From JAOUJD01 sp963811265 (GTDB lineage Bacteria; Pseudomonadota; Gammaproteobacteria; Burkholderiales; Burkholderiaceae_F), in assembly GCA_963811265.1 (NCBI GenBank), contig CAWEQS010000026.1, forward strand, positions 806,001 through 870,000: DNA of 64,000 bases. The letters are read 5' to 3'. The position numbers and the translations under genes were made by a program. Below, in pieces: positions 26,749 through 35,369 of the stretch (position 1 is its first letter; each line of letters begins with the position of its first letter). The notes under the pieces are model-generated. The model saw only the letters and a program-made list of their open reading frames with translations, was not told the origin of the DNA and did no database searches.

Positions 26749-28188
26749 ATGGCAGGTAAGGCTCGCACTGTTGCGTTGATCGGCGTTGGGGCGGTTGCCG
26801 GCGTCCTCGTGTCCCTCGGAATTTCCGCGTACGCCTTCCGCGACTCCCGCGGTCCCATTCCGCTGGAAGAGATCCGCGCGTTCACCGACGTCTTCGGCGC
26901 GGTCAAGGCCAACTACGTCGAGCCGGTCGACGACAAGAAACTCATGCAGGAAGCCATCTCCGGCATGCTTTCCGGCCTGGATCCGCACTCCGCCTACCTG
27001 GACGCCGACGCGTTCAAGGACATGCAGAGCAGCACGCAAGGCGAGTTCGGCGGCCTCGGCATCGAAGTCGGCGCAGAGGACGGCATCATCAAGGTCATCT
27101 CGCCGATCGACGACACGCCGGCGTCGCGCGCGGGCATCAAGGCCGGCGACCTGATCGTGAAGATCGACGACAAGGTGACCCGCGGCATGACGCTGCCGGA
27201 GGCCGTCAAGCTCATGCGCGGCAAGCCGCGCACGCCGATCGTGCTGACGATCGCCCGCAAGAACGAGGACAAGCCGCTCGAGTTCAAGCTGATCCGCGAC
27301 GTCATCCGCGTCCAGTCGGTGAAGGCGAAGATGATCGAGCCCGGCTACGGCTTCGTGCGCGTGTCGCAGTTCCAGGAGCGCACGGTCGACGACATGGTGA
27401 AGGCCATCAACGAGCTCTACAAGCAGGGGCCGCTCAAGGGACTGGTGCTCGACCTGCGCAACGACCCGGGCGGCCTGCTGCACACCGCCATCGGCGTGTC
27501 GGCCGCGTTCCTGCCGCCCAAGACCCTCGTGGTCTCGACCGACGGCCGCACCGACGAGAACCGGCGCAAGTTCCTGGCTTCGCCGGAGGACTACCTGCGC
27601 GGCCGCGGCGAAGACATGCTGGCGAAGCTGCCGCCGCAGATCAAGAGCGTGCCCATGACGGTGCTGATCAATGGCGCGTCGGCTTCCGCGTCCGAGATCG
27701 TCGCCGGCGCGCTCCAGGACCACAAGCGGGCAACGGTGATCGGCACCCAGAGCTTCGGCAAGGGATCGGTGCAGACCATCATCCCGCTGCGCATGGACCG
27801 CGACAATCCGGCCGCCATCAAGCTGACGACGGCGCGTTACTACACGCCGAGCGGCCGGTCGATCCAGGCCAAGGGCATCGTCCCCGACCTGACGGTTGAA
27901 GACACGGCGGAGGGCAACTTTGCCGGATTCAACGTGCGCGAAGCCGACCTGATGCGCCACCTCGAGGACAGCAAGGCACAGGACGCGGCCAAGCGCGCGA
28001 CCGCACCGGGCGCCGCGACGCCAGCCGCTCCGGCGGTCCCGTCGACCGCGGCGAAGACGCCGTCGAGCCGCTACGATTTCGGCAGCCCCGAAGACTTCCA
28101 GCTGCAGCAGGCGATGAATCACCTGAAGGGCAAGACCGTGCAGACCGCGAAGCCCAAGGAAGCCGTGGCCACCGCACCGGCACGCTGA
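26749..28188 (+). CDS. Carboxyl-terminal processing protease, S41 family
   Basis: The 479-residue protein has an N-terminal membrane/signal segment (about 6-27), a PDZ domain (about 95-165; GGLGIEVGAEDGIIKVISP) and the S41 catalytic core. Ser313 lies in NGASASASEI and Lys338 in SFGKGSVQT, a Ser/Lys dyad 25 residues apart as in CtpA. The C-terminal 60 residues are Ala/Pro/Lys-rich. It cleaves C-termini of envelope proteins. The ATG at 26749 follows GGGGTGGC; the frame is open from 26686. envC-ctpA linkage is conserved. Confidence 0.94.
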   Translation: MAGKARTVALIGVGAVAGVLVSLGISAYAFRDSRGPIPLEEIRAFTDVFGAVKANYVEPVDDKKLMQEAISGMLSGLDPHSAYLDADAFKDMQSSTQGEFGGLGIEVGAEDGIIKVISPIDDTPASRAGIKAGDLIVKIDDKVTRGMTLPEAVKLMRGKPRTPIVLTIARKNEDKPLEFKLIRDVIRVQSVKAKMIEPGYGFVRVSQFQERTVDDMVKAINELYKQGPLKGLVLDLRNDPGGLLHTAIGVSAAFLPPKTLVVSTDGRTDENRRKFLASPEDYLRGRGEDMLAKLPPQIKSVPMTVLINGASASASEIVAGALQDHKRATVIGTQSFGKGSVQTIIPLRMDRDNPAAIKLTTARYYTPSGRSIQAKGIVPDLTVEDTAEGNFAGFNVREADLMRHLEDSKAQDAAKRATAPGAATPAAPAVPSTAAKTPSSRYDFGSPEDFQLQQAMNHLKGKTVQTAKPKEAVATAPAR

Positions 28189-28206
28189 CGCGCGTCGCTC
28201 GACCCG

Positions 28207-28235
28207 ACGGGCCGCCCAGCGGCCCGTTTTTCTTT
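28207..28235 (+). terminator. Terminator after the CtpA-type protease gene
   Basis: A 9-bp stem ACGGGCCGC / GCGGCCCGT with a CCA loop is followed by TTTTCTTT. It lies directly before the moeB ATG at 28238, so moeB expression needs read-through or an internal start. Confidence 0.85.
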
Positions 28236-28237
28236 CC

Positions 28238-28984
28238 ATGACCGACCAGGAACTGCTCCGCTACTCGCGCCACATCCTGCTCAACGAGATCGGCGTCGAG
28301 GGGCAGCAGCGGCTGCGCGAGGCTTCGATGCTCGTGATCGGAGCCGGCGGCCTCGGGTCGCCGGCGGCCTTCTACCTCGCCTCCGCCGGCGTGGCGCGCA
28401 TCACGCTGGTCGACGGCGACACTGTCGATCTCACCAACCTGCAGCGGCAGATCCTGCACACGACCGACCGCATCGGCACGCCGAAGGCAAGCTCCGGGCA
28501 GGTTGCGCTCGCGGCGATCAACGCCGACGTGCAGGTGGTCCCGGTGCCACGGCGCGCCGACGCGGACACGCTGGCCGAACTCGTGAGCAAGGCGACCGTC
28601 GTGCTCGATTGCTCCGACAACTTCGCGACCCGCCATGCGCTGAACAGCGCGTGCGTCACGCACCGAAAGCCGCTGGTGTCCGGCGCCGCGATCCGCTTCG
28701 ACGGCCAGGTCGCCGTATTCGACCTGCGGCACGATGCGTCGCCCTGTTATGCGTGCCTGTTCCCCCCGGGGGACGGCGAGGACGAGCTCTGCGCGGTGAT
28801 GGGCGTGTTCGCGCCGCTGACCGGAATCATCGGCACCACCCAGGCAGCGGAGGCGCTGAAGCTGGCGGCCGGCATCGGCCAGTCGCTCGAAGGGCGCCTG
28901 CTGATGCTCGACGCGCTGTCGATGCGCTGGCACTCGGTGCGGGTGAAACGCGACCCCGCCTGCCCGGTGTGCGGCGGGCGATGA
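28238..28984 (+). CDS. moeB: Molybdopterin-synthase adenylyltransferase (MoeB/ThiF family)
   Basis: The 248-residue E1-like enzyme has the ATP-binding loop GAGGLGSPAAFYLASAGV, the LQRQILH helix, VLDCSDNFATR and zinc-binding cysteine pairs CYAC and CPVC. It adenylates the C-terminus of the small subunit MoaD (or ThiS in the ThiF case). The MOSC protein at 2 kb also belongs to the molybdenum-cofactor world, though unlinked. The stop codon is part of an ATGA that continues into an 18-base match to the window's intergenic repeat. Confidence 0.9.
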   Translation: MTDQELLRYSRHILLNEIGVEGQQRLREASMLVIGAGGLGSPAAFYLASAGVARITLVDGDTVDLTNLQRQILHTTDRIGTPKASSGQVALAAINADVQVVPVPRRADADTLAELVSKATVVLDCSDNFATRHALNSACVTHRKPLVSGAAIRFDGQVAVFDLRHDASPCYACLFPPGDGEDELCAVMGVFAPLTGIIGTTQAAEALKLAAGIGQSLEGRLLMLDALSMRWHSVRVKRDPACPVCGGR

Positions 28985-29002
28985 AGCGCGCAGCGCGGAG
29001 GG
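28985..29002 (+). repeat. Possible fragment of the stop-to-start intergenic repeat
   Basis: These 18 bases are identical to the core of the repeat at 54437-54498 (read on the minus strand there). They directly follow the moeB stop, which, like the upstream stops at the other copies, lies in an ATGA. Short and GC-rich, so chance is not excluded. Confidence 0.35.
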
Positions 29003-29006
29003 ACTT

Positions 29007-29606
29007 CTAGGCCAGCAGCGCCGGCAACTGGGCTTCGAGCCCGTCGGCAGGCGCCTTGCGGAAACCGGTCTTGGCAAAGCGGTGCCAGCGCCCGAGCACG
29101 AAGGCGACGACCAGCGATGCGCGCGACGCCGGATCGAACGACTCGGGCAGTTCGTGCTCGGTGACGGCGAGCCGGTAGCTCTGCTTCAACGATGTCTCGA
29201 TCCGCTCGAACATCTGGTTCATGCGCTCCTGCAGGCGCTCGTTCTCGTTGACGAGCGCATCGCCGATCAGCACGCGGGTCATGCCGCGGTTGGTCTGGGC
29301 GAAGTCGAGCAGCATCGCGATGATCGACCGCGCCTGCTTGAGGCCTGAGGTCTCCTTCACGCTGATCTCGTTGATCAGCCCGAAGACCGTGGTCTCGATG
29401 AATTCGATCAGGCCCTCGAACATCTGGGCCTTGCTTGCGAAGTGCCGGTAGAGCGCCGCTTCCGAGACGTCGAGGCGGGCGGCCAGTGCCGCCGTCGTGA
29501 CCTTCTCTCCCTTCGGATCCTCCAGCATGGCGGCCAGCGTCTGCAGGATCTGCAGCTTGCGCGCACCGGGCTTGCGCGGGTTGGAGAGCGGGCTCGAAAT
29601 GTCCAT
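29007..29606 (-). CDS. slmA: Nucleoid occlusion factor SlmA (TetR family)
   Basis: The 199-residue protein has a TetR-type HTH (about 35-60; VTTAALAARLDVSEAALYRHFASKAQMFEGLIEF), the pattern of SlmA. SlmA binds chromosomal sites and blocks FtsZ assembly over the nucleoid. The neighbourhood with argB two genes upstream supports SlmA over a generic TetR regulator. ATG at 29606; a TTG directly upstream is the alternative. Confidence 0.9.
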   Translation of the reverse strand: MDISSPLSNPRKPGARKLQILQTLAAMLEDPKGEKVTTAALAARLDVSEAALYRHFASKAQMFEGLIEFIETTVFGLINEISVKETSGLKQARSIIAMLLDFAQTNRGMTRVLIGDALVNENERLQERMNQMFERIETSLKQSYRLAVTEHELPESFDPASRASLVVAFVLGRWHRFAKTGFRKAPADGLEAQLPALLA

Positions 29607-29741
29607 CAAGAGGTCGGGAAAGTAGCCGCAAAGTACGCCCGGCCGGGGCCGGACGTGAATGCATACTATCCGAGAAGAGCTCCGCCGGGTGCGGTTCTAC
29701 CGTTCGAGCAACGCCCGAACAGGGCCCCGTTTGCCGGCCTG

Positions 29742-31607
29742 TTACGGGCTTTGGCGGAGCTCGCAGAAGCAGTACGAGAACGCGGTCAGGGGTTGCCGGC
29801 GCGCCGTCGCGAGCATCTCCAGTTCGCGCCGCACCTGCGCGGTCGAGGACCCGAGCAACGCCTGCGCCGCACCCTCCCAGCCGAACCCCGACCGCGCGAA
29901 CGCGGCCACCCGGCCGAACAGCAGCGAGAGATAGCGATTCAGGCCGCGCGGCTCGTGCTCGATGTACTCGACGCGGTAGCCGTCGCCGAGCGAAGCGCGG
30001 CGTGCCGCACTCCTCACCGCATCGTCGATGCCCCCGAGCCCGTCGACGAGTCCGCGCTCGCGCGCCTGGGCGCCCGTCCACACGCGACCCTGCGCGACCT
30101 CGTTGATCTTCTCCGGGGTCGACTTGCGGCGTTCGGCCACCAGCGCCAGGAAATCGCGATAGTTGCTGCCGATCATCTGCGAGATCACCTGTTCCAGCCG
30201 CTTGTCGAGCGGCCGGGTGAGGTCGGTGGCCTCCCCGAGCCACGTCGTCGCGACGCTATCGGTCGTGATGCCGAGCTTCTCCGCCGTGCCCTCGAAGGTC
30301 GGGATGATTCCGAACACGCCGATCGAGCCCGTGATCGTCGCTGCGTTGGCGAAGACTTCGTCGCCGCCCATGGCGATCCAGTAACCGCCGGAAGCGGCGA
30401 CATCGCCCATGGAGACGACGACCGGCTTGCCCGCCGCGCGGGTCAGGTCGAGCTGCTCGCGGATCAGGTCGGACGGCTGCACCATGCCGCCCGGCGAGTC
30501 GATGCGCATCACCAGCGCCTTGATGCTGTCGTCCTGCCGCGCACGCTGGATCAGCTCCGCCGTCGAGGTCGACCCGACGCGGCCCTGGCGCGCGTCGCCG
30601 CCGACGATCTCGCCCTGCGCGACGATCACGCCGACGGCATCGCCCGTCAGCGGCGGGCGGACATGGCGCAGGTACGAATACATCGAGATCTGGCGGAAGG
30701 TTTCTCCGTCGTCGTCGCTCGGCGGCGCGCCGCCGTCGAGCAGCCCCCGGCGAAACTCGTCGCGCGTCTTCAGGCCGTCGACCAGCTTCTCCTGCGCCGC
30801 GAGCTGGGCGAGGTTGCCGTTCGCCGCGGCGAGTCGCCGCGGCAGGTCTTCGATCACGGCGTTGATCGTCCCGGCCTGCAGCCTGCGCGCGCGCTCGACG
30901 TCGCTCGTCCACACGGACCAGAGCCCGTTCACCAGGTAGCTGTCCGCCTCCCGCGCCTCGGGCGTCGGGCCGGTGCGGGTGAAGGGCTCGGCGAAGCTCT
31001 TGTACCGGCCCGCCTGGAACGTGTTGATGCGCACGCCGAGCTTGTCGAGCAGGGTCTTGTAGTAGGTGCGCGTACCTCCCATGCCTCGCAGGGTCAGCAT
31101 GCCACCGGGGTGCATGAACACCTCGTTGGCCTGCGCGGCGAGGTAATACTGCGGCTGGCTGAAACTTTCGCCCCAGGCGATGACCGGCTTGCCGGCCGCC
31201 TTGAATTTCTCGAGTGCGGCGGCGACTTCACGCAGGGTCGCCTGCCCGCCGCTGCCCATTTCGTCGAGCACGAGCACCGCGCGCGTGACCTGCGGGTCGC
31301 GCGCGGCGTGGTCGATCACCGCGAGGATGTCCCGCAGCCGTGTCTCGAACCGCTGCTCGCCGAGCGCCTCGGCCACCGCCGCTTCGCGCGGGCCGATCGT
31401 GTACTCCTCGACCAGGTCGCCTTGCAGGTTCAGCACCAGCGCCGTGTCGGACTCGAGGGGGCGCGGCCTGTCGGAAGAGAACCAGGCAATCAGCACGACA
31501 GCAACGATCGCCACGAACAGCACGTTCAGCACGAGCCGGCGGCTGAAGTCGAGCAGCCGCCACACGCCCACGAAAAACCGGCGAAGGAACCCGGGACGTT
31601 CGGGCAT
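29742..31607 (-). CDS. sppA: Signal peptide peptidase SppA, 67K type (protease IV)
   Basis: The 621-residue protein has one N-terminal membrane anchor (about 27-45) and two tandem ClpP-like domains, the long-form SppA layout. The general-base Lys is in AGRYKSFAEPFTR of the first domain, and the nucleophilic Ser in GDVAASGGYWIAMG of the second. It degrades cleaved signal peptides in the membrane. GGAG lies 6-7 bases before the ATG at 31607. A 135-base gap without a gene separates it from slmA. Confidence 0.95.
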   Translation of the reverse strand: MPERPGFLRRFFVGVWRLLDFSRRLVLNVLFVAIVAVVLIAWFSSDRPRPLESDTALVLNLQGDLVEEYTIGPREAAVAEALGEQRFETRLRDILAVIDHAARDPQVTRAVLVLDEMGSGGQATLREVAAALEKFKAAGKPVIAWGESFSQPQYYLAAQANEVFMHPGGMLTLRGMGGTRTYYKTLLDKLGVRINTFQAGRYKSFAEPFTRTGPTPEAREADSYLVNGLWSVWTSDVERARRLQAGTINAVIEDLPRRLAAANGNLAQLAAQEKLVDGLKTRDEFRRGLLDGGAPPSDDDGETFRQISMYSYLRHVRPPLTGDAVGVIVAQGEIVGGDARQGRVGSTSTAELIQRARQDDSIKALVMRIDSPGGMVQPSDLIREQLDLTRAAGKPVVVSMGDVAASGGYWIAMGGDEVFANAATITGSIGVFGIIPTFEGTAEKLGITTDSVATTWLGEATDLTRPLDKRLEQVISQMIGSNYRDFLALVAERRKSTPEKINEVAQGRVWTGAQARERGLVDGLGGIDDAVRSAARRASLGDGYRVEYIEHEPRGLNRYLSLLFGRVAAFARSGFGWEGAAQALLGSSTAQVRRELEMLATARRQPLTAFSYCFCELRQSP

Positions 31608-31666
31608 GTTCACTCCAGGGTAAGGGATCCGAAGCGCTGAAGCTTAGCGTGGGCGGCGACCCAGCC

Positions 31667-32431
31667 TCAGCGACGCAGGCGTGCGAGGCCTTGTGGCAGC
31701 TGGTGCAACGATCGGATCACGAGGCCGGCACGGGCCACCCGGCGGCGCGGCGTGCAACCACGCCCCGCGGCCGTCCGCGCTCCGTGTCCGGTCATCAGCA
31801 CCGTCCGAAATCCGATCGAGCGGGCCGCCTTCAGGTTGGCGGTGCTGTCCTCGACGAGGACAGCCTGCGAGGCGGGCACGCGCTCGCGCGCGAGCATCGC
31901 CCGCAGCATCATCCGTGAAGGCTTGGGCCGGAACGTGCCGTGCAGCCGCATCTTCTCGATCGTGTACCGGGATCCGAAGTGCCGGTGCACCGCGAGGGCG
32001 CGCAGGACTTCGCTCGCATAGGCCATCGGCGCATTCGTCAGCAGCACCTTGCGGCCCGGCAGCCTCGCGAAGAGGCGCGTGAGCCCGCGCTCGGCGCGCA
32101 CCAGCGCGGCGACGTCGAAATCGTGGGTCTCGCGCAGGAAGTGCGCCGCGTCGACCGCGTGGTGGCGCACCAGGCCGAGCAGGGTTGCGCCGTAGCGATG
32201 CCAGTACAGCGTGCGCAGGCGGTTGGCCTCGCCGCGGTCGACCTCGAGGTGCCTCTCGACGTAGTCGGTCATCCGCGTGTCGATCTGGCGGAAGATCGCG
32301 TGCGACGCGTCGTGCAGCGTGTCGTCGAGGTCGAAGAAGAAGACGAGGCGGCGACGGGGAGGCCGGGCAACTCCGGCGATGGCCGCGGAACGGCGCGAGC
32401 CGGCTCGCCCGCGGGAGCGCGGCGCCGTCAT
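31667..32431 (-). CDS. HAD-type pyrimidine 5'-nucleotidase
   Basis: The 254-residue protein carries motif I FFFDLDDTLHDAS (Asp34, Asp36), motif II LLTNAP, Lys in FRPKPSRMM and motif IV VLVEDSTANLKAA. This is the TIGR01993-type (pyr-5-nucleotidase, SDT1/YjjG-like) branch of HAD phosphatases. The first 28 residues are Arg-rich and poorly conserved, so a later start is possible. It lies 11 bases after argB on the same strand, a common betaproteobacterial pair. Substrate inferred from family. Confidence 0.9.
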   Translation of the reverse strand: MTAPRSRGRAGSRRSAAIAGVARPPRRRLVFFFDLDDTLHDASHAIFRQIDTRMTDYVERHLEVDRGEANRLRTLYWHRYGATLLGLVRHHAVDAAHFLRETHDFDVAALVRAERGLTRLFARLPGRKVLLTNAPMAYASEVLRALAVHRHFGSRYTIEKMRLHGTFRPKPSRMMLRAMLARERVPASQAVLVEDSTANLKAARSIGFRTVLMTGHGARTAAGRGCTPRRRVARAGLVIRSLHQLPQGLARLRR

Positions 32432-32442
32432 CCCGTCCCGGA

Positions 32443-33330
32443 TCACTTCGACTTGATCATGGTGCCCACGCCCTGATCCGTCAGGATCTCGAGCAGCAGG
32501 CAATGGTCGACGCGCCCGTCGATGATGTGGACCGCGTTGACTCCGCTCTTGGCGGCCTCGAGCGCCGAGGCGATCTTCGGGAGCATGCCGCCCGATATCG
32601 TGCCGTCGGCGAACAGTTCGTCGATCTGCCGCGCGGACAGCCCGGTCAGCAGGCTGCCGTTCTTGTCCAGCACGCCCGGCGTGTTCGTGAGCATCACGAG
32701 CTTCTCGGCCTTGAGGATCTCCGCGATCTTGCCGGCGACGACATCGGCGTTGATGTTGTAGGTCAGGCCGTCCTCGCCGAAACCGATCGGGGAGATCACC
32801 GGAATGAAGGCGTCGTCCTGCAGCGCCTTCACGACGGCCGGGTTGATCGCTTCGATCTGGCCGACCTGGCCGATGTCGTGAGTCTTGGTCGGATCGTCCT
32901 TGTCCGGCATGCGCAGCTTCCGCGCGCGGATCAGCCCGCCGTCCTTGCCCGTCAGGCCGACGGCCTGGCCGCCGAAGCGGTTGATCATCGTGACGAGTTC
33001 GCCCTGTATCTCGCCGGCGAGCACCCACTCGACCACTTCCATGGTCTCGGCGTCGGTGACGCGCATGCCCTGGATGAAGGTGGACTTCTTGCCGACCCGC
33101 TCCAGCGCCTCGTCGATCTGCGGGCCTCCGCCGTGCACTACGACCGGGTTCATGCCGACGAGCTTGAGGAGCACCACGTCGTGCGCGAAGGCTTCCTTCA
33201 GGTCCTGGTCGACCATCGCGTTGCCACCGTACTTCACGACGATCGTCTTGCCGTGGAAGCGCCGGATATACGGCAGCGCCTCGGACAGGATTTCGGCCTT
33301 CATCTGCGGGGCGATCTTCGCGCTGTCCAT
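32443..33330 (-). CDS. argB: Acetylglutamate kinase
   Basis: The 295-residue amino-acid kinase has KYGGNAM near the N-terminus, the acetylglutamate-binding VVVHGGGPQI, GLTGKDGGL, and the C-terminal GGMLPKIASALEAAKSGVNAVHIIDGR, with the Lys that stabilises the transferred phosphate. It performs the second step of arginine synthesis. The MDSAKIAPQMKAEIL start at 33330 fits the family; the frame extension upstream is Arg-rich and unconserved. A 177-base divergent region separates it from the HMA gene. Confidence 0.96.
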   Translation of the reverse strand: MDSAKIAPQMKAEILSEALPYIRRFHGKTIVVKYGGNAMVDQDLKEAFAHDVVLLKLVGMNPVVVHGGGPQIDEALERVGKKSTFIQGMRVTDAETMEVVEWVLAGEIQGELVTMINRFGGQAVGLTGKDGGLIRARKLRMPDKDDPTKTHDIGQVGQIEAINPAVVKALQDDAFIPVISPIGFGEDGLTYNINADVVAGKIAEILKAEKLVMLTNTPGVLDKNGSLLTGLSARQIDELFADGTISGGMLPKIASALEAAKSGVNAVHIIDGRVDHCLLLEILTDQGVGTMIKSK

Positions 33331-33507
33331 GGCTGGCGATGCTCTATGCGGGCGTGTGGCGAGGGATCGCGGGAAGCGACCTGCGGGGCGCGCGCATCTT
33401 ACACCCGGGGTCCTCCCCGGACGGCGCGATGCGCGCGGGCATGCGCGTGGCCCGCGCACGCGGACCCGCGTGGCATCATCGCGCCGGACACTCAGCGAGG
33501 ACCGCCC

Positions 33508-33711
33508 ATGCAGCAGGAATTCAGGATCGACGGCATGCACTGCAACGGCTGCGTGGCGCGCGTGACCAAGGCGCTGGAATCGATCGCCGACGACGTGAAG
33601 GTAACCCTGGACCCACCGCGCGCAACGCTGGAGTCGCCGGACCCGTTGTCGCTCGACGACGTGCAGAAGGCCGTGAAGAAGGCCGGCGACTACGTCGTCA
33701 CGCCCGCCTGA
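33508..33711 (+). CDS. Heavy-metal-associated (HMA) domain protein
   Basis: A 67-residue stand-alone HMA domain with the metal motif GMHCNGC (Cys12, Cys15) followed by VARVTKALESI. Such proteins are CopZ-like copper chaperones or orphan metal binders. The start ATG at 33508 follows GAGGACCGCCC. It converges on the PCuAC gene 15 bases away, a copper-flavoured pairing, though the metal cannot be read from sequence. Confidence 0.85.
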   Translation: MQQEFRIDGMHCNGCVARVTKALESIADDVKVTLDPPRATLESPDPLSLDDVQKAVKKAGDYVVTPA

Positions 33712-33726
33712 GGAAACGGCCGAACC

Positions 33727-34188
33727 CTAGTGCTTGTGCGCGTCCTGGCCGGGCGCGGTCGATCGCACTTCGACTTCGACCGGTTGCGTGATCCGCTTGC
33801 CGTCGCGCGTCTCGAGGCGAAGTTCGATCTGCACCTTCTCGCCGACCTTCAGGGGGCGCTTGAGATCGAGCAGCATCACGTGATAGCCGCCGGGCTTCAG
33901 CTGGACCTCGCGCCCGGCGGGCAGGTCGAGCGCGGGAATGGCGCGCATCTTCATGACGTTGTTGTCCATCGCCATTTCGTGCAGCTCGACGACACCGGCG
34001 ACCGGACTGGCCGCGCCGACCAGCTTTCCGCCATCCTTCGAGACGAGCGTCATGAAGGCGCCGGTCCCGCCCTGGCCGGGCACCGTGGACCGCGCCCAGG
34101 CGGAACTGATGTTGACCTGTGCCAGGGCGCTGCCGGCGGCGGCCCAGACCAGGGCGGCGATCAGGATGCGTTTCATCGTGCGCTTCAT
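33727..34188 (-). CDS. Periplasmic PCu(A)C-type copper chaperone
   Basis: The 153-residue protein has a signal peptide (1-23, cleavage after ALA) and the copper(I) motif H-x10-M-x21-H-x-M, visible as His70, Met81, His103 and Met105. The C-terminus DAHKH may add a ligand. PCuAC proteins hand copper to SCO or to CuA in oxidase subunit II; both clients are encoded at 9-18 kb. The start could also be the second Met (residue 5). Confidence 0.93.
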   Translation of the reverse strand: MKRTMKRILIAALVWAAAGSALAQVNISSAWARSTVPGQGGTGAFMTLVSKDGGKLVGAASPVAGVVELHEMAMDNNVMKMRAIPALDLPAGREVQLKPGGYHVMLLDLKRPLKVGEKVQIELRLETRDGKRITQPVEVEVRSTAPGQDAHKH

Positions 34189-34237
34189 CTTTGTCGTTGC
34201 CTTCGCAGAGCCCGGATTCTAGAGGTCCGCGACAGTC

Positions 34238-34609
34238 TCAACGCGGCGCATCCCGGTCAGGTTCACCGGATGTGGTTCCCGTCACAGCGGGAGGGTCGGG
34301 CGGAACGAGCCGTGGATCGAGGCGCATCGCCGCCTTGACGAGCAGGTGCGCCGACACCGGGGCGGTCAGGAACACGAAGAGCGTGATCAGCAGTTCGTGC
34401 AGCGTCGCGCTGCCCCGCGCCGAGAAGTACAGCATCGAGGCGATCAGGACGCATCCCACGCCCAGCGTGCTCGCCTTGGTCGGGCCGTGCAGCCGCTTGA
34501 GGAAGTCGGAAAGCTTCGCCAGGCCCAGCGACCCGACGAGCGCAAACACGACGCCGACGACCACGAGCGCGGCGGCCAGCTTGTCGAGCCAGGCGGGAAG
34601 TTCCGTCAT
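34238..34609 (-). CDS. mrpG: Monovalent cation/H+ antiporter subunit G
   Basis: A 123-residue protein with three membrane helices and the MnhG/PhaG block GVVFALVGSLGLAKLSDFLKRLHGPTKASTLG. The hydrophilic C-terminus (about 100-123) is longer than usual. It starts in an ATGA overlap with subunit F and is the last gene of the seven-gene minus-strand operon. Equivalent names are mnhG and phaG. Confidence 0.92.
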   Translation of the reverse strand: MTELPAWLDKLAAALVVVGVVFALVGSLGLAKLSDFLKRLHGPTKASTLGVGCVLIASMLYFSARGSATLHELLITLFVFLTAPVSAHLLVKAAMRLDPRLVPPDPPAVTGTTSGEPDRDAPR

Positions 34610-34881
34610 TCGACGATGTCTCCGCGAAGCAGGTACTTGGACAGCGCGATCGTCCCGACGAAACCCAGCATCGAAATGACGAGGGCGGCCTCGAAGTAGA
34701 GGGCGGTGTCGAAGCGAATGCCGACCAGGATCAGCAGGGCCATCGCGTTCACGTAGAGCGTGTCCAGCGCGAGGATGCGGTCCGGCAACCCCGGCCCGCG
34801 CAGCAGCCGCCACGTGGCGAGCAGCATCGACACGGCAAGCCCGCCGATCGCCCAGGGCACGACCGCGGCCAGCCAGCTCAT
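34606..34881 (-). CDS. mrpF: Monovalent cation/H+ antiporter subunit F
   Basis: A 91-residue protein with three membrane helices and the MnhF/PhaF motif RGPGLPDRILALDTLYVNAMALL. It overlaps subunits E and G by four bases at each end. Confidence 0.92.
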   Translation of the reverse strand: MSWLAAVVPWAIGGLAVSMLLATWRLLRGPGLPDRILALDTLYVNAMALLILVGIRFDTALYFEAALVISMLGFVGTIALSKYLLRGDIVE

Positions 34882-35369
34882 TTCTCCTCCCCGAAGATCC
34901 GCCGCAGCGGCGTCTCGTACCGGGCCTTGATCGATGCGACCAGTTCGGCCTCGTCGGCAACGTTCAGCGCGTGGACCAGCAGGTGCTTCCGGTCATCCGT
35001 CAGATCCGCGGACAGCGTCCCGGGCGTCATCGTGATGATCCCGGCCAGGGTGGCGATCCCGTGCGGATCGCGGATCGCGAGCGGCAGCCAGACGAAGCGC
35101 GGATGGATGCGGCGCTCCGGGCCGAGGATCAGCATTGCGACCTGCACGTTCGAGACGACGATGTCCCGGAGCACGGTCACGGCGAGCGCCACGAGCGTGG
35201 GCCACGAACGCAGGTGAAACCGGTCGGGCCGGAACGGTTCCGTGAACCACGGGATCGCGATGCCGAGCACGGCAGCCAGCGCAACGTGCCCCGCCGAGAC
35301 ACCGTTGAGCAGCAGCCAGGCGCCGAAGAGGACAACGCTCAGCAGGGGCGCGGGAACGAGTCGCGACAT
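34878..35369 (-). CDS. mrpE: Monovalent cation/H+ antiporter subunit E
   Basis: A 163-residue protein with two or three N-terminal membrane helices and the MnhE/PhaE blocks LRDIVVSNVQVAMLILGP, TLAGIITMTPGTLSADL and LLVHALNV. The start ATG at 35369 lies in an ATGA overlap with the subunit D stop; a frame extension upstream lies inside subunit D. Confidence 0.93.
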   Translation of the reverse strand: MSRLVPAPLLSVVLFGAWLLLNGVSAGHVALAAVLGIAIPWFTEPFRPDRFHLRSWPTLVALAVTVLRDIVVSNVQVAMLILGPERRIHPRFVWLPLAIRDPHGIATLAGIITMTPGTLSADLTDDRKHLLVHALNVADEAELVASIKARYETPLRRIFGEEK